This document shows, piece by piece, positions 24,661 to 31,762 of a stretch of DNA of 64,000 nucleotides. Both the position numbers and the translations under genes were made by a program. The notes under the pieces are model-generated. The model had not been told where the DNA came from, made no database searches, and was given only the letters and a program-made list of their open reading frames with translations. Positions within the stretch are counted from its first letter, which is position 1. Each line of letters opens with the position of its first letter. Origin of the DNA: Oscillospiraceae bacterium (GTDB lineage Bacteria; Bacillota; Clostridia; Oscillospirales; CAG-272); contig SVUA01000003.1 of NCBI GenBank assembly GCA_015063485.1, positions 51,495 to 115,494 on the forward strand, read 5' to 3'.

Positions 24661-25629
24661 TTATTTTACAATGCTTATTTTGATATCTCCCGTATCGGTC
24701 TCTATCTCGCACTTTCCACCGCTCATAGATTTGGGAACTTCAATATCCCCTGTATCTGTCTTTGCAAAAAATATCTTGTCGGACAAAAGCGTTCCCGTTA
24801 CGCGTCCCGTATCGGTCTCTACCGATATTTCTCTCGCGTCACATCTGTCAAAAGTGACCTTACCCGTCTCCGTATCAATATCAAATATCTCGGACGCGAT
24901 AACGTTTTTCAAAGCGATATCTCCCGTGCCACACTCCGAGAAAAGATTCTTGCAATTAAGACCGTCTAATTTCACGTCTCCCGTGCTCGTGCGAAGCTTA
25001 ACGTCACCCGTGCAGTTTACCGAGACCGCGCTCACGCGTCCGGTCGATACCCAAAGGTCAAGCGCACCGGCGGAGATATTCTCAAGAAGTATTCCGCCCG
25101 TACTCCTCTTTATCTTTATCATTCCGTTAGTGGAAGCTTTACACTCCACGTCTCCCGTGCTGCCTAAAATATCAATACTTTCAAACGTAATATCACTCGG
25201 CAGAGCTATTCTTCCCGTAGAATTTTTCAATGATAATGAAATATTTTTGTTTTTTGGCAGATATACGGTTATCATCGGATTTCCGCTCCAACCGATATTT
25301 ATATGATCATACCATTTTTTAGTGCTTACCGCGCTTACGGATAGTTTCCCGTCCACTACACTGACCGAATGCTTCATTTTTTCTTCTTCATAGCAAACTA
25401 TCTTGCATTTTTCATCATCTGACGCAACAAAAACTATATCCGCCGTATCGGTATTTACCGATATACTGTTGTAATCGTCGCTTATCTCATAGGTATTAGT
25501 TTCATATTTATTCGTTGTAAGCTTCAAAAAATCCCATTTAAGCAAAGTCATCACCCCCGCGAAAATTATAGCGCCAAGAAGAACGAGCGAAGCCCCCACA
25601 ATAATCCATATTTTAGTCGCTTTTTTCAT
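24661..25629 (-). CDS. DUF4097 beta-strand repeat protein, membrane anchored
   Basis: 322 residues. One N-terminal transmembrane helix (IWIIVGASLVLLGAIIFAGVM) is followed by an extracellular-looking domain with repeats of about 20 residues centred on (S/D)TG(D/R/K)(V/I), for example STGDVKLDGLNCKNLF, TETGKVTFDRCDAREISV and DTGDIEVPK, as expected for a beta-helical DUF4097 fold. It is the last gene of the PadR-DUF1700-DUF4097 operon and overlaps DUF1700 by 1 bp (TAATG). Its function in envelope stress sensing is inferred from gene neighbourhoods in Firmicutes only. Confidence 0.88.
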   Translation of the reverse strand: MKKATKIWIIVGASLVLLGAIIFAGVMTLLKWDFLKLTTNKYETNTYEISDDYNSISVNTDTADIVFVASDDEKCKIVCYEEEKMKHSVSVVDGKLSVSAVSTKKWYDHINIGWSGNPMITVYLPKNKNISLSLKNSTGRIALPSDITFESIDILGSTGDVECKASTNGMIKIKRSTGGILLENISAGALDLWVSTGRVSAVSVNCTGDVKLRTSTGDVKLDGLNCKNLFSECGTGDIALKNVIASEIFDIDTETGKVTFDRCDAREISVETDTGRVTGTLLSDKIFFAKTDTGDIEVPKSMSGGKCEIETDTGDIKISIVK

Positions 25630-26228
25630 TATGCCTTCTCCTTTCCCACAAAACAGAATTTAATACCGAGCGCCGCCTTTTTCGTAAGCCACACAACGCC
25701 TTTCGTAGCCGCAAGGCAACCGATGAACGCAAATATAGCCAATCCTCCCAAGGTAATACCCGCGCCTATAATTGCGATTCCAACAGGAATCTTGCCCAAA
25801 GCTATAAACAAAACTCCTCCCGCAACGCCGCCTATCGCGACGCCGACAAATGCGGCAAAAACAGACCAAAAAACAGCTATTACCGACCATATCACCGCGT
25901 AAAGCGATATAACGACGGCAAACGCCGCTATCAAAAGTGCGAGCCAGATAGGCGAGCCGAGCGCCAAAAGTACTATCTCCCACGCACGAAGCTTTCTTTT
26001 AGGTTTTATTTTCTCCTTTGCGACCTTTATAAGAGGCGTTTCCGATATTATCTGCATAGCTATCTCGTCGACCGAGCCTACCGCCGTGACCGCTTCCTCC
26101 TCGGAAAGTCCCTCTTCCATTCGGTCCTCTATCATTTCGCTGTAAAAGCTCAACCGTTCCACGACGTCGTTCTTCGGCAAGCCTGATAATCTATCGTGCA
26201 GCTCTAAAAGAAACTTAAGCTTGGTCAT
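25629..26228 (-). CDS. DUF1700-family membrane protein
   Basis: 199 residues. The cytoplasmic N-terminus (FLLELHDRLSGLPKNDVVERLSFYSEMIEDRMEEGLSEEEAV) is the typical DUF1700 helical domain. It is followed by four or more hydrophobic segments rich in Gly and Ala (LIAAFAVVISLYAVIWSVIAVFWSVF, GVAIGGVAGGVLFIAL, GIAIIGAGITLGGLAIFAF). ATG 26228 lies inside the 3' end of padR behind AAAGGAGGAGAGAGCAA. The trio PadR-DUF1700-DUF4097 is a recurrent Firmicutes module. Confidence 0.9.
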   Translation of the reverse strand: MTKLKFLLELHDRLSGLPKNDVVERLSFYSEMIEDRMEEGLSEEEAVTAVGSVDEIAMQIISETPLIKVAKEKIKPKRKLRAWEIVLLALGSPIWLALLIAAFAVVISLYAVIWSVIAVFWSVFAAFVGVAIGGVAGGVLFIALGKIPVGIAIIGAGITLGGLAIFAFIGCLAATKGVVWLTKKAALGIKFCFVGKEKA

Positions 26229-26541
26229 TTGCTCTCTCCTCCTTTGTTACAAATTGATACATAGACAGCATCTCCTTCCACTCATTCTTGAACTCTTCAA
26301 TGCGCCGAAGTCCCTCGTCGGTAATACGGTAATATTTCCGAAGCCTGCCGCCGTGCTCCGCCACTCGCACGGTCAGCATATTTAAAGTCTCAAGGCGTTT
26401 CAGAATAGTGTATAAGGTAGATTCCGACATTTCGATATACGGCTTCATGTCCTTGATTATCTTGTAACCGTATGAATCCTCGTTTTTTATCGCGGCTAAT
26501 ACGCAAACGTCAAGCATACCGCGTTTTAATTGAATATCCAT
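26215..26541 (-). CDS. PadR-family transcriptional regulator
   Basis: 108-residue winged-helix regulator. Motifs are LDVCVLAAIKNEDSYGYKIIKDM, SESTLYTILKRLETLNML and GGRLRKYYRITDEGLRRIEEF. It probably represses its own operon with the DUF1700 and DUF4097 genes in response to a ligand or envelope stress. ATG 26541 follows AACAGGAGGTATGAT; a TTGACA-17-TATGAT promoter lies 25-55 bp upstream. Confidence 0.93.
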   Translation of the reverse strand: MDIQLKRGMLDVCVLAAIKNEDSYGYKIIKDMKPYIEMSESTLYTILKRLETLNMLTVRVAEHGGRLRKYYRITDEGLRRIEEFKNEWKEMLSMYQFVTKEERANDQA

Positions 26542-26565
26542 ATCATACCTCCTGTTACATAATAC

Positions 26566-26594
26566 ATCATATCACGAAGTATTGGTTTTGTCAA
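26566..26594 (-). promoter_or_regulatory. Promoter of the padR operon
   Basis: TTGACA, 17 nt and TATGAT on the minus strand. PadR autoregulation through this region is likely but no operator is certain. Confidence 0.7.
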
Positions 26595-26612
26595 GAGGGT
26601 TAGGGAAAATTT

Positions 26613-26760
26613 CAAATTTTGATTTATCGGTGAGATGAAGTAATGAATAGAAGACGCAACAAAGTGTATTTTGCGTAGCAAATTCGCGGGACGCAACCGC
26701 GAATCACTTTGTTGACGGAGGTGGCGAGTTTTTAACTCGCCACCGACTAACCGCAATTTG
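26613..26760. repeat. Dispersed family-1 element R4 (core reversed relative to R1)
   Basis: Outer ends CAAATTTTGATTTATCGGTGAG and CACCGACTAACCGCAATTTG. The core AGAAGACGCAACAAAGTG...AAATTCGCGGGACGCAACCGCGAATCACTTTG is the reverse complement of the R1 core, although the outer ends are in the same orientation as in R1. Confidence 0.8.
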
Positions 26761-26768
26761 TTTCATTC

Positions 26769-26801
26769 AAAAAGCCTTGCGAAAAATTCGCAAGGCTTTT
26801 T
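26769..26801. terminator. Terminator after the beta-helix gene pair
   Basis: AAAAAGCCTTGCGAA-AAA-TTCGCAAGGCTTTTT, a perfect 15-bp stem located 20 bp past the stop codon of the minus-strand operon. Confidence 0.88.
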
Positions 26802-26820
26802 GTATTATTTTTATTATCTT

Positions 26821-27642
26821 TTATCCCGGAAAATAGCAATGCTTAACAGGGTTCTTTAATACGATAGACTCTTCATCACCCGATTCAAAAGCTTCGCCCG
26901 TGAGATTAAAGTAGCACTCGGCAGGCACTTCAACACCGTCAGTTCCGACCTGCAAGGTAACGCCCTTAGACTTCAGATGGTCGATCTGCATATTGTATAT
27001 TCTCGCATCCGCGTTAGCGTTCATCGTAATAGCGGGAGCGGAGGTATTAAAGCAGCTGTCCTGAAGGATTATCTCGTGTACCTCGGGCTCTTTGCCGATA
27101 ACGTAATCGGGTTCTTCAACGGTAGCATCCATAACGACTGCCGTACCCTTGCAATCCGCAACGAGATCCTGCATAATGAAGTTGTTCGAACCCATAGTAA
27201 TAACTACGCCGTTCTCACCCGTAAATCTGCTGTTATACAAGCGGACCTCGTGAGTAAACGAAAAACGAAGAGCTTTTGCGAACTCAATACCGTTTATATT
27301 AACGTGGAAAGCATTGTAAAGCATCACGTCGCCGACAAACTTACCGTTTCCGCGGATAGTGATGTACTGATCCTGAAAAACGTAAGTGTGCTTGTCGGCC
27401 TCGGAAAGATTTTTGTTCGCGAGAAGGAAAAAGTCTCCCGTCGCTGTCAATGTAGCATTTTCAAGCACAAGGTCGGTCATAGGGTGTATCCACAAAGTCT
27501 TGTCGACAGTGTAGTTGCCTTTAAGCACAACTCTGCCTATGTCAAGCTCTTTAGACGTGTCAAGTGCCTTTTGTATTCTTTCGGTATCACTTCCCTCAAA
27601 ATCCTCGGGAGTAACGTATCCTCTCAAACGCATATCTAACAT
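26821..27642 (-). CDS. Right-handed parallel beta-helix protein (pectate lyase fold)
   Basis: 273 residues with the regular beta-helix pattern (LVLENATLTATG, QYITIRGNGKFVGDVML, NAFHVNINGIEF, HEVRLYNSRFTGENGVVITMGS, NNFIMQDL). The N-terminus resembles the start of GH28-like enzymes (DTERIQKALDTSKELDIGRVVLKG). No clear GH28 catalytic triad is visible, so it may be a lyase, an epimerase-like enzyme or a non-catalytic partner. ATG 27642 lies 1 bp after the stop of the upstream GH28-like gene, with GGGGAGGTG as binding site. No signal peptide. Confidence 0.7.
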   Translation of the reverse strand: MLDMRLRGYVTPEDFEGSDTERIQKALDTSKELDIGRVVLKGNYTVDKTLWIHPMTDLVLENATLTATGDFFLLANKNLSEADKHTYVFQDQYITIRGNGKFVGDVMLYNAFHVNINGIEFAKALRFSFTHEVRLYNSRFTGENGVVITMGSNNFIMQDLVADCKGTAVVMDATVEEPDYVIGKEPEVHEIILQDSCFNTSAPAITMNANADARIYNMQIDHLKSKGVTLQVGTDGVEVPAECYFNLTGEAFESGDEESIVLKNPVKHCYFPG

Positions 27643-27643
27643 A

Positions 27644-28984
27644 TTATTGCACCTCCCCATCTATGACCAACGTGCTCTCAGGCGCGACGTCGATCGGTGT
27701 TTTAGCACTGTTATACTTAAATCCGTCAATAGTTACCTTTGCGTCACCGCTGAGGACGACACATCTTCTTACCAGATCTGCATTAACGTCACGGAAATTA
27801 ACTTCTCCTGTAATATTTGCCAGTCTGATAATAGTTCCCTTATATTCCTCGGGCTTAAGCATTCTGTCTACAAGTATATCCTTCTGAGTAGCGCCGTGCC
27901 ACATATGCTCAAAGGTAACGTCCTCAAACGTACAGCGTCCGTCGATTCCAACAATGTTGCGGTTGTCGCTGTAAGTCTTTATGTTGGTGAATTTCGAATG
28001 GCTCAAGGTATTGCTCACGTGTATGGTATTGCCGCTGCGTGAGGTAATATTTTTCGCGGTTATATTTCTCGTCTCTCCATGCGCTGCGGGACGAAGGCTC
28101 GAATAATTCGTACTGCCGATTCCTACGCAAGCGTTGGTAGGCTTCTTCTTCGTATAGTCGGAAACGTCCATAATGGTATCGATATCAACGTTATAAATAT
28201 TGTTTCCGTCGTGGTTGAGAATACGCACTACCATACAGTAATACGGGTCTGCCTTTACGTTACGGATCTTGATATCGTGAATATCGGTGTCCTTGCCCTC
28301 GACCTTACGATCAAGCTCACCCCTGCCAAGAAGCGCGGTCATAGCGATAACGTCGTCACCCGTACGTCCTGTGATATTCTGAATATCGAAATTATTACAG
28401 CCGACACGCAGATCGATTCCGTCCATGTTGTTGACATGAGGGATAGCAAAGAAATCTATGTCCTTGATGGTAACGTTGCGGCAACAGATGTGACATACCG
28501 CCCACCAACGCTGATTCTCGATATGGACGTTTTCAAGTCTCAAGCCGTTTACGTTTATCCAAAGGAACATATTGTTACGCCAAAGGCTCGGCTGACGGAA
28601 TCTGTTTGTGGTCTTCTCCAACAGATGATTGTGTACGCCGCCGTCAAGGATAACGTTGCCTTGTCCGATAATGGCAATATTTTTCTGCTCATTTCCAAGC
28701 TTTGTGGCTTTTTCAAGATCCCAAGCATATAGGGACGCAAACATATTGTCATATACGCCCGTCTCCTGCACCATATAGCAGTTGTCAAGAATAATGGTGA
28801 AATCGCTGGGCACTTTTATGCTCACAGGGATACGCCATTCACTCTTTCCTGTTCTTGCGTTGTAACGCGGTATAACGATCTTACGACAACCGTCTTCCTC
28901 CGCCGCCGCGATCGCGTTCTGAATAGTTTCGCTGTCGTTTGCTCCAAACAGCTTCTCGTCATTGGGAGAGATAAATTCCTTCAT
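27644..28984 (-). CDS. GH28-like polygalacturonase-fold glycosidase
   Basis: 446 residues. It opens with the pectate-lyase superfamily segment (GANDSETIQNAIAAAEEDGCRKIVIPRYNARTGKSEWRIP). The candidate catalytic region includes VNNMDGIDLR, corresponding to the NTD motif, and GRTGDDVIAM, corresponding to G-D-D, about 20 residues later. The canonical GH28 GHG histidine motif is not obvious. No signal peptide is present, so it should work on imported oligosaccharides. First gene of a two-gene operon; a regulator is not adjacent. Confidence 0.75.
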   Translation of the reverse strand: MKEFISPNDEKLFGANDSETIQNAIAAAEEDGCRKIVIPRYNARTGKSEWRIPVSIKVPSDFTIILDNCYMVQETGVYDNMFASLYAWDLEKATKLGNEQKNIAIIGQGNVILDGGVHNHLLEKTTNRFRQPSLWRNNMFLWINVNGLRLENVHIENQRWWAVCHICCRNVTIKDIDFFAIPHVNNMDGIDLRVGCNNFDIQNITGRTGDDVIAMTALLGRGELDRKVEGKDTDIHDIKIRNVKADPYYCMVVRILNHDGNNIYNVDIDTIMDVSDYTKKKPTNACVGIGSTNYSSLRPAAHGETRNITAKNITSRSGNTIHVSNTLSHSKFTNIKTYSDNRNIVGIDGRCTFEDVTFEHMWHGATQKDILVDRMLKPEEYKGTIIRLANITGEVNFRDVNADLVRRCVVLSGDAKVTIDGFKYNSAKTPIDVAPESTLVIDGEVQ

Positions 28985-29513
28985 ACGAGTCCTCCTGTCA
29001 GTTTTTATGCGTATTTTTTATTTTTTTATAATATGCGCGTTCGCATATTTATTTACGTTGTAATTATAGCATACCTTTTTATATTTTTCTTGCCAAAAAA
29101 CGAAAATTTCGTGCTATTTTTTTACCACATTCTGGTGAGATCAGATATCTATTGCTTTATTACAGCCTAATTATAACACATAACGATTTGAATTACAATA
29201 GTTTTTCAAAAGCGGAGCAAAACAGCACAAACAAATACGTTTTTCACCAAAATCGGTTAAAAAAAGAAAGAAAATCGGGCAAAAAATTAAAATCCGAGCT
29301 CGTATCGTATAAACAAAACGGATACAAAAAAGCCTTGTGGAAGTAATTAGCCATACAAGCAGAGAATAACCCCACAAGTAATAAAGCAAGCCACCACAAG
29401 ACTTTTCTTTATAGATACAAGAGCCACAAGTAAAAAGAAAAAGCCTTGCAGAATTATCTTCTACAAGACTTATTTCTATATCTGTTCAGCTTTTATTATT
29501 AAAATAATAATGG
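28985..29513. other. AT-rich gene-free stretch
   Basis: No credible coding frame. Several short imperfect repeats of AAGCCTTG(T/C)... and CCACAAG(A/T) motifs occur around 29330-29470, which look like eroded terminator hairpins (AAAAAGCCTTGCAGAATTATCTTCTACAAGACTT). Confidence 0.4.
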
Positions 29514-29546
29514 TTTAAGCCTGTTGGAACGATTGAGTGGGAATGA
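29514..29546 (+). pseudogene. Foreign guaA 3'-end remnant (FKPVGTIEWE-stop)
   Basis: TTTAAGCCTGTTGGAACGATTGAGTGGGAATGA translates to FKPVGTIEWE followed by a stop. The resident guaA on the opposite strand ends TPKPVGTIEWE. Nine consecutive residues plus the stop match while synonymous positions differ, so this is a piece of a related guaA gene and not a recent duplicate. Confidence 0.8.
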
Positions 29547-29575
29547 TGTGTTGTCCTTGGTGAGAGAGATAAAGA

Positions 29576-29612
29576 AAAGCCCTGTGAAAGTTAATTCACA
29601 AGGCTATTTTTT
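29576..29612. terminator. Hairpin with T run beside the guaA remnant
   Basis: AAAGCCCTGTGAA-AGTTAA-TTCACAAGGCTATTTTTT. Confidence 0.6.
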
Positions 29613-29677
29613 CTCTTGATGAGAATATTCGATTTTGGCTTTTTAAGCTGTTATCGATTGGGTTTGGACATATCAAG

Positions 29678-29690
29678 TTATTCCCACTCG
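29678..29690 (-). other. Candidate attachment-site remnant at island left end
   Basis: TTATTCCCACTCG is identical to the last 13 bases of the resident guaA gene at 31763-31775 and has the same orientation. The 3' end of guaA is a well-known integration target of tyrosine-recombinase islands. Confidence 0.55.
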
Positions 29691-29791
29691 CTTAAATTAG
29701 CATTATATTGAGTAAATTTAGGTATTTTCGCGCGGTTTTTCGGGGGATTTGACCGCTATTTTCCGCCTGTCTATGGAGTCTGCGAAAAAAC

Positions 29792-29809
29792 GGTATCAAA
29801 TTGGTATCA
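29792..29809. repeat. GGTATCA-N4-GGTATCA pair, left copy
   Basis: Two GGTATCA heptamers spaced by AATT. The same arrangement with GAAC as spacer occurs at 31686-31703, at the other side of the island. Confidence 0.55.
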
Positions 29810-29916
29810 CCGATACCACCCGAAAACACACTTTCTCTGTTTGCTTTATTATACTATACGTGTAGTATACTTGCTTGATACTCCTCTTGCTTTTATTATT
29901 TTATTGTTTTTTACAG

Positions 29917-30309
29917 TTACACAATTGCTGATACCTCTGAAATGCCGACATCCCAAGTAAGTGTTTTTTTGTAATACATGAGTTCATAACATTTTCCTGG
30001 ATAAATGATATGATGAATCGTATTTGATGACATTAACATAGAGAATCGCACACAAAATGTAATTTCTGTTGGTTTAGTAATATTGATAGAGCGAGCTGTT
30101 TCTCGGTCAATTTTTGCCAATTCTTTACCTGTTTTAGCGTCGCATACAATAGCATATTTAGCACTTCTATCTTTGGAAGTGAATTTTAGCATTGTTGGAG
30201 TAGTTGCGGTGTTAGTATTAACTCCTTTGATTGGATAACCACAGTTGGGACAAGCACTCGCTTGATTTGAAACTTGTTTTCCACATTCTGGACACTTAAT
30301 AAGAGCCAT
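29917..30309 (-). CDS. Zinc-ribbon protein of unknown function
   Basis: 130 residues. The N-terminus is a double-CxxC zinc ribbon (CPECGKQVSNQASACPNCGYPI). The remainder looks beta-rich (MLKFTSKDRSAKYAIVCDAKTGKELAKIDRETARSINI and TEITFCVRFSML) without recognised family. ATG 30309 follows GGAAGGATGTAATT. It lies in the guaA island together with the toxin-antitoxin locus; a specific link is not evident. Confidence 0.75.
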   Translation of the reverse strand: MALIKCPECGKQVSNQASACPNCGYPIKGVNTNTATTPTMLKFTSKDRSAKYAIVCDAKTGKELAKIDRETARSINITKPTEITFCVRFSMLMSSNTIHHIIYPGKCYELMYYKKTLTWDVGISEVSAIV

Positions 30310-30480
30310 AATTACATCCTTCCTAAAGCAAAATATTGTATTGCTTTTAATTCAAAACATAGTTTTTCAGTTCGCTTTATTATACAATGAAAATGGAATA
30401 ATTACAAGAGTTTTTGCTAATAAATCAAATCTTTTTTGTTTATTCTTAATTTTGATTATTCATAATCCACCATACTCTTT

Positions 30481-30915
30481 TCAATCTTGCATTGCACGGC
30501 GAATGTTAACATCTTCCATATCATTAAAAACTTGATATAATCTATCAAACAAAGCATCTATTTCTTCTTTGTTACATCCATTAAACCCAAGAGCTTCATA
30601 GTCATAACATTGTGCCATTTTTTGCAAAGCAGAAATGACTCTATACAATGCTAAATCCATATCGTAAGAGTCTAAGTATACGCCTCTAATGTTCTGATAT
30701 CTTTCGACGATTGAAGCATATCGCTCGATATACATTTTTACATCTGAAACCGAATTTACATCTTGCCACTGCAACCGAACATTTTCGCAATCTCGCTTCC
30801 ATTGTCTTTTCATATCTTTGTCATTGCCCCAACAACTGTCAAGTTTGTGTTTTACATTATATTTATCGTTAAATTCAGTTAATTTTTCTTTGATATAACT
30901 TTTTATATCATTCAT
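30481..30915 (-). CDS. Uncharacterised helical protein downstream of toxN
   Basis: 144 residues, predicted mostly alpha-helical (SYIKEKLTEFNDKYN, DKDMKRQWKRDCENVRLQWQDV, ALYRVISALQKMAQCYDYEALG, EEIDALFDRLYQVFNDME). There are no motifs I recognise and no signal or membrane segments. ATG 30915 follows AGAGGGTTTTCT. It starts 18 bp after the toxN stop, so it is probably read from the same transcript when the antitoxin terminator is passed. Confidence 0.55.
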   Translation of the reverse strand: MNDIKSYIKEKLTEFNDKYNVKHKLDSCWGNDKDMKRQWKRDCENVRLQWQDVNSVSDVKMYIERYASIVERYQNIRGVYLDSYDMDLALYRVISALQKMAQCYDYEALGFNGCNKEEIDALFDRLYQVFNDMEDVNIRRAMQD

Positions 30916-30933
30916 AGAAAACCCTCTTAATAT

Positions 30934-31422
30934 TTATTTCATATAATCGGCGCAAGCCTTTTCAAGCAGAAGAAAATCGTTGCAGCGCTTGGCGAGAGAT
31001 GAAGCATCGCCCTCCTTGATTTTAATCTTATAAACGTTCTGCGCGTTCTTCCAAATCTTCTCTTGGATTGACTTGATATAACGGTACTCGGCGAGAAGCA
31101 AAGCGCGGTAGTGCGGATCACGCTCACTTCTGATATCAACGTACTTGGTTTCGCTCAGCGGCACCGGGAACATATTGTTCAGATTGATAACGGCATAGTC
31201 CTTGATCTTAATAAAATCAAGTCCTTCCTTCATAAGCTTGTGCTTGTCCTTAAACGAGGAAAGCGGCGCGAAGTAATCAAAACCGTTGATTCGCAAAACG
31301 ATACCGATATATTTTCTCTCGTTCTTCTGCCCGGACTTCTTGTTCTGAAATAGATGCGGAGCATATGCTGAGAGATATGTAATATAGTTTGCGTTAATCT
31401 CGTAAAGCTTAAGGTTGTCCAT
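30934..31422 (-). CDS. toxN: Type III toxin-antitoxin endoribonuclease (ToxN/AbiQ family)
   Basis: 162 residues. The sequence begins MDNLKLYEINANYITYLSAY, then KYIGIVLRINGFDYFAPLSSFKDKHKLM, INLNNMFPVPLSE, and ends in a helical stretch (YRYIKSIQEKIWKNAQNVYKI...CNDFLLLEKACADYM). These match ToxN/AbiQ proteins, including the PL(S/T)S active-site loop followed by a Lys-rich segment. Such toxins cut RNA at A-rich sites and abort phage infection. I use ATG 31422 with GGAGG five bases upstream; the 45 extra residues in the ORF track correspond to the antitoxin RNA and terminator. The RNA antitoxin lies immediately upstream. Confidence 0.88.
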   Translation of the reverse strand: MDNLKLYEINANYITYLSAYAPHLFQNKKSGQKNERKYIGIVLRINGFDYFAPLSSFKDKHKLMKEGLDFIKIKDYAVINLNNMFPVPLSETKYVDIRSERDPHYRALLLAEYRYIKSIQEKIWKNAQNVYKIKIKEGDASSLAKRCNDFLLLEKACADYMK

Positions 31423-31443
31423 TGAGTCCTCCAAAATAGCAAA

Positions 31444-31468
31444 TGAGGGCAAGTGTGCCTTGCCCTCA
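31444..31468 (-). terminator. Leaky terminator between antitoxin RNA and toxN
   Basis: TGAGGGCAAG-GCACA-CTTGCCCTCA, a perfect 10-bp stem followed by TTTGCTATTTT on the minus strand. In type III systems this terminator sets the ratio of antitoxin RNA to toxin mRNA. Confidence 0.88.
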
Positions 31469-31580
31469 TCACATAACTTTCGCATTCTGAGTAGCGAAAC
31501 ACTCACTTGTAACTTTCTTGAAAGAACCAAGAGAAGTTCGCTTAGTAAGTTTCTCATTTAGGGCTGAGATACACCCACAC
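31469..31580 (-). ncRNA. toxI: Type III antitoxin RNA with three degenerate pseudoknot repeats
   Basis: Between the promoter and the terminator lie three successive H-type pseudoknots. PK0: GGGT-GTAT-CTCA-GCCC-TAAA-TGAG (31576-31553). PK1: GAAC-TTCT-CTTG-GTTC-TTT-CAAG (31539-31517). PK2: GAGT-GTTT-CGCT-ACTC-AGAAT-GCG (31504-31481). In each, stem 1 pairs the first and fourth blocks across an 8-nt loop, and stem 2 pairs the end of that loop with the last block. Linkers are AAACTTACTAAGC, AAAGTTACAAGT and AAAGTTATGTGA. The spacing of 35-37 nt matches type III antitoxin repeats; stem sequences differ completely between units. Confidence 0.8.
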
Positions 31581-31584
31581 TTAT

Positions 31585-31613
31585 ATTATAACCTTTTTAT
31601 GCTGTTTTGTCAA
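31585..31613 (-). promoter_or_regulatory. Consensus promoter of the toxI-toxN operon
   Basis: TTGACA, exactly 17 nt and TATAAT on the minus strand. Transcription would begin near 31578, just before the first pseudoknot. Confidence 0.88.
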
Positions 31614-31685
31614 CACAAAATGGATATTTTCAATAAATCAACGACAAAAATTTTCACATTCCTGCCGTTGTTTATTATTCTCTTT

Positions 31686-31703
31686 GGTATCAGAACGGTA
31701 TCA
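31686..31703. repeat. GGTATCA-N4-GGTATCA pair, right copy
   Basis: GGTATCA-GAAC-GGTATCA, 60 bp from the end of guaA and in the same orientation as the left copy. Confidence 0.55.
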
Positions 31704-31762
31704 AAAATCCGTTTGAAGTGCCGAAAATCCTTGATATATAAGGCTTTTTAGACTTCTGTTTA

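Noticed and set aside
24661-25306. 222-residue plus-strand frame with SPV repeats opposite DUF4097
   Set aside because: Mirror image of the DTG repeats on the real strand; no start context.
28079-28732. 217-residue plus-strand frame over the GH28-like gene
   Set aside because: Antisense shadow without recognisable domain.
29171-29389. 72-residue minus-strand frame in the gap before the guaA remnant
   Set aside because: No ribosome binding site, no motif, low-complexity composition.
31423-31557. 45-residue N-terminal extension of the ToxN-like protein
   Set aside because: This stretch contains the antitoxin RNA and its terminator; ATG 31422 has GGAGG upstream and matches the usual start of the family.
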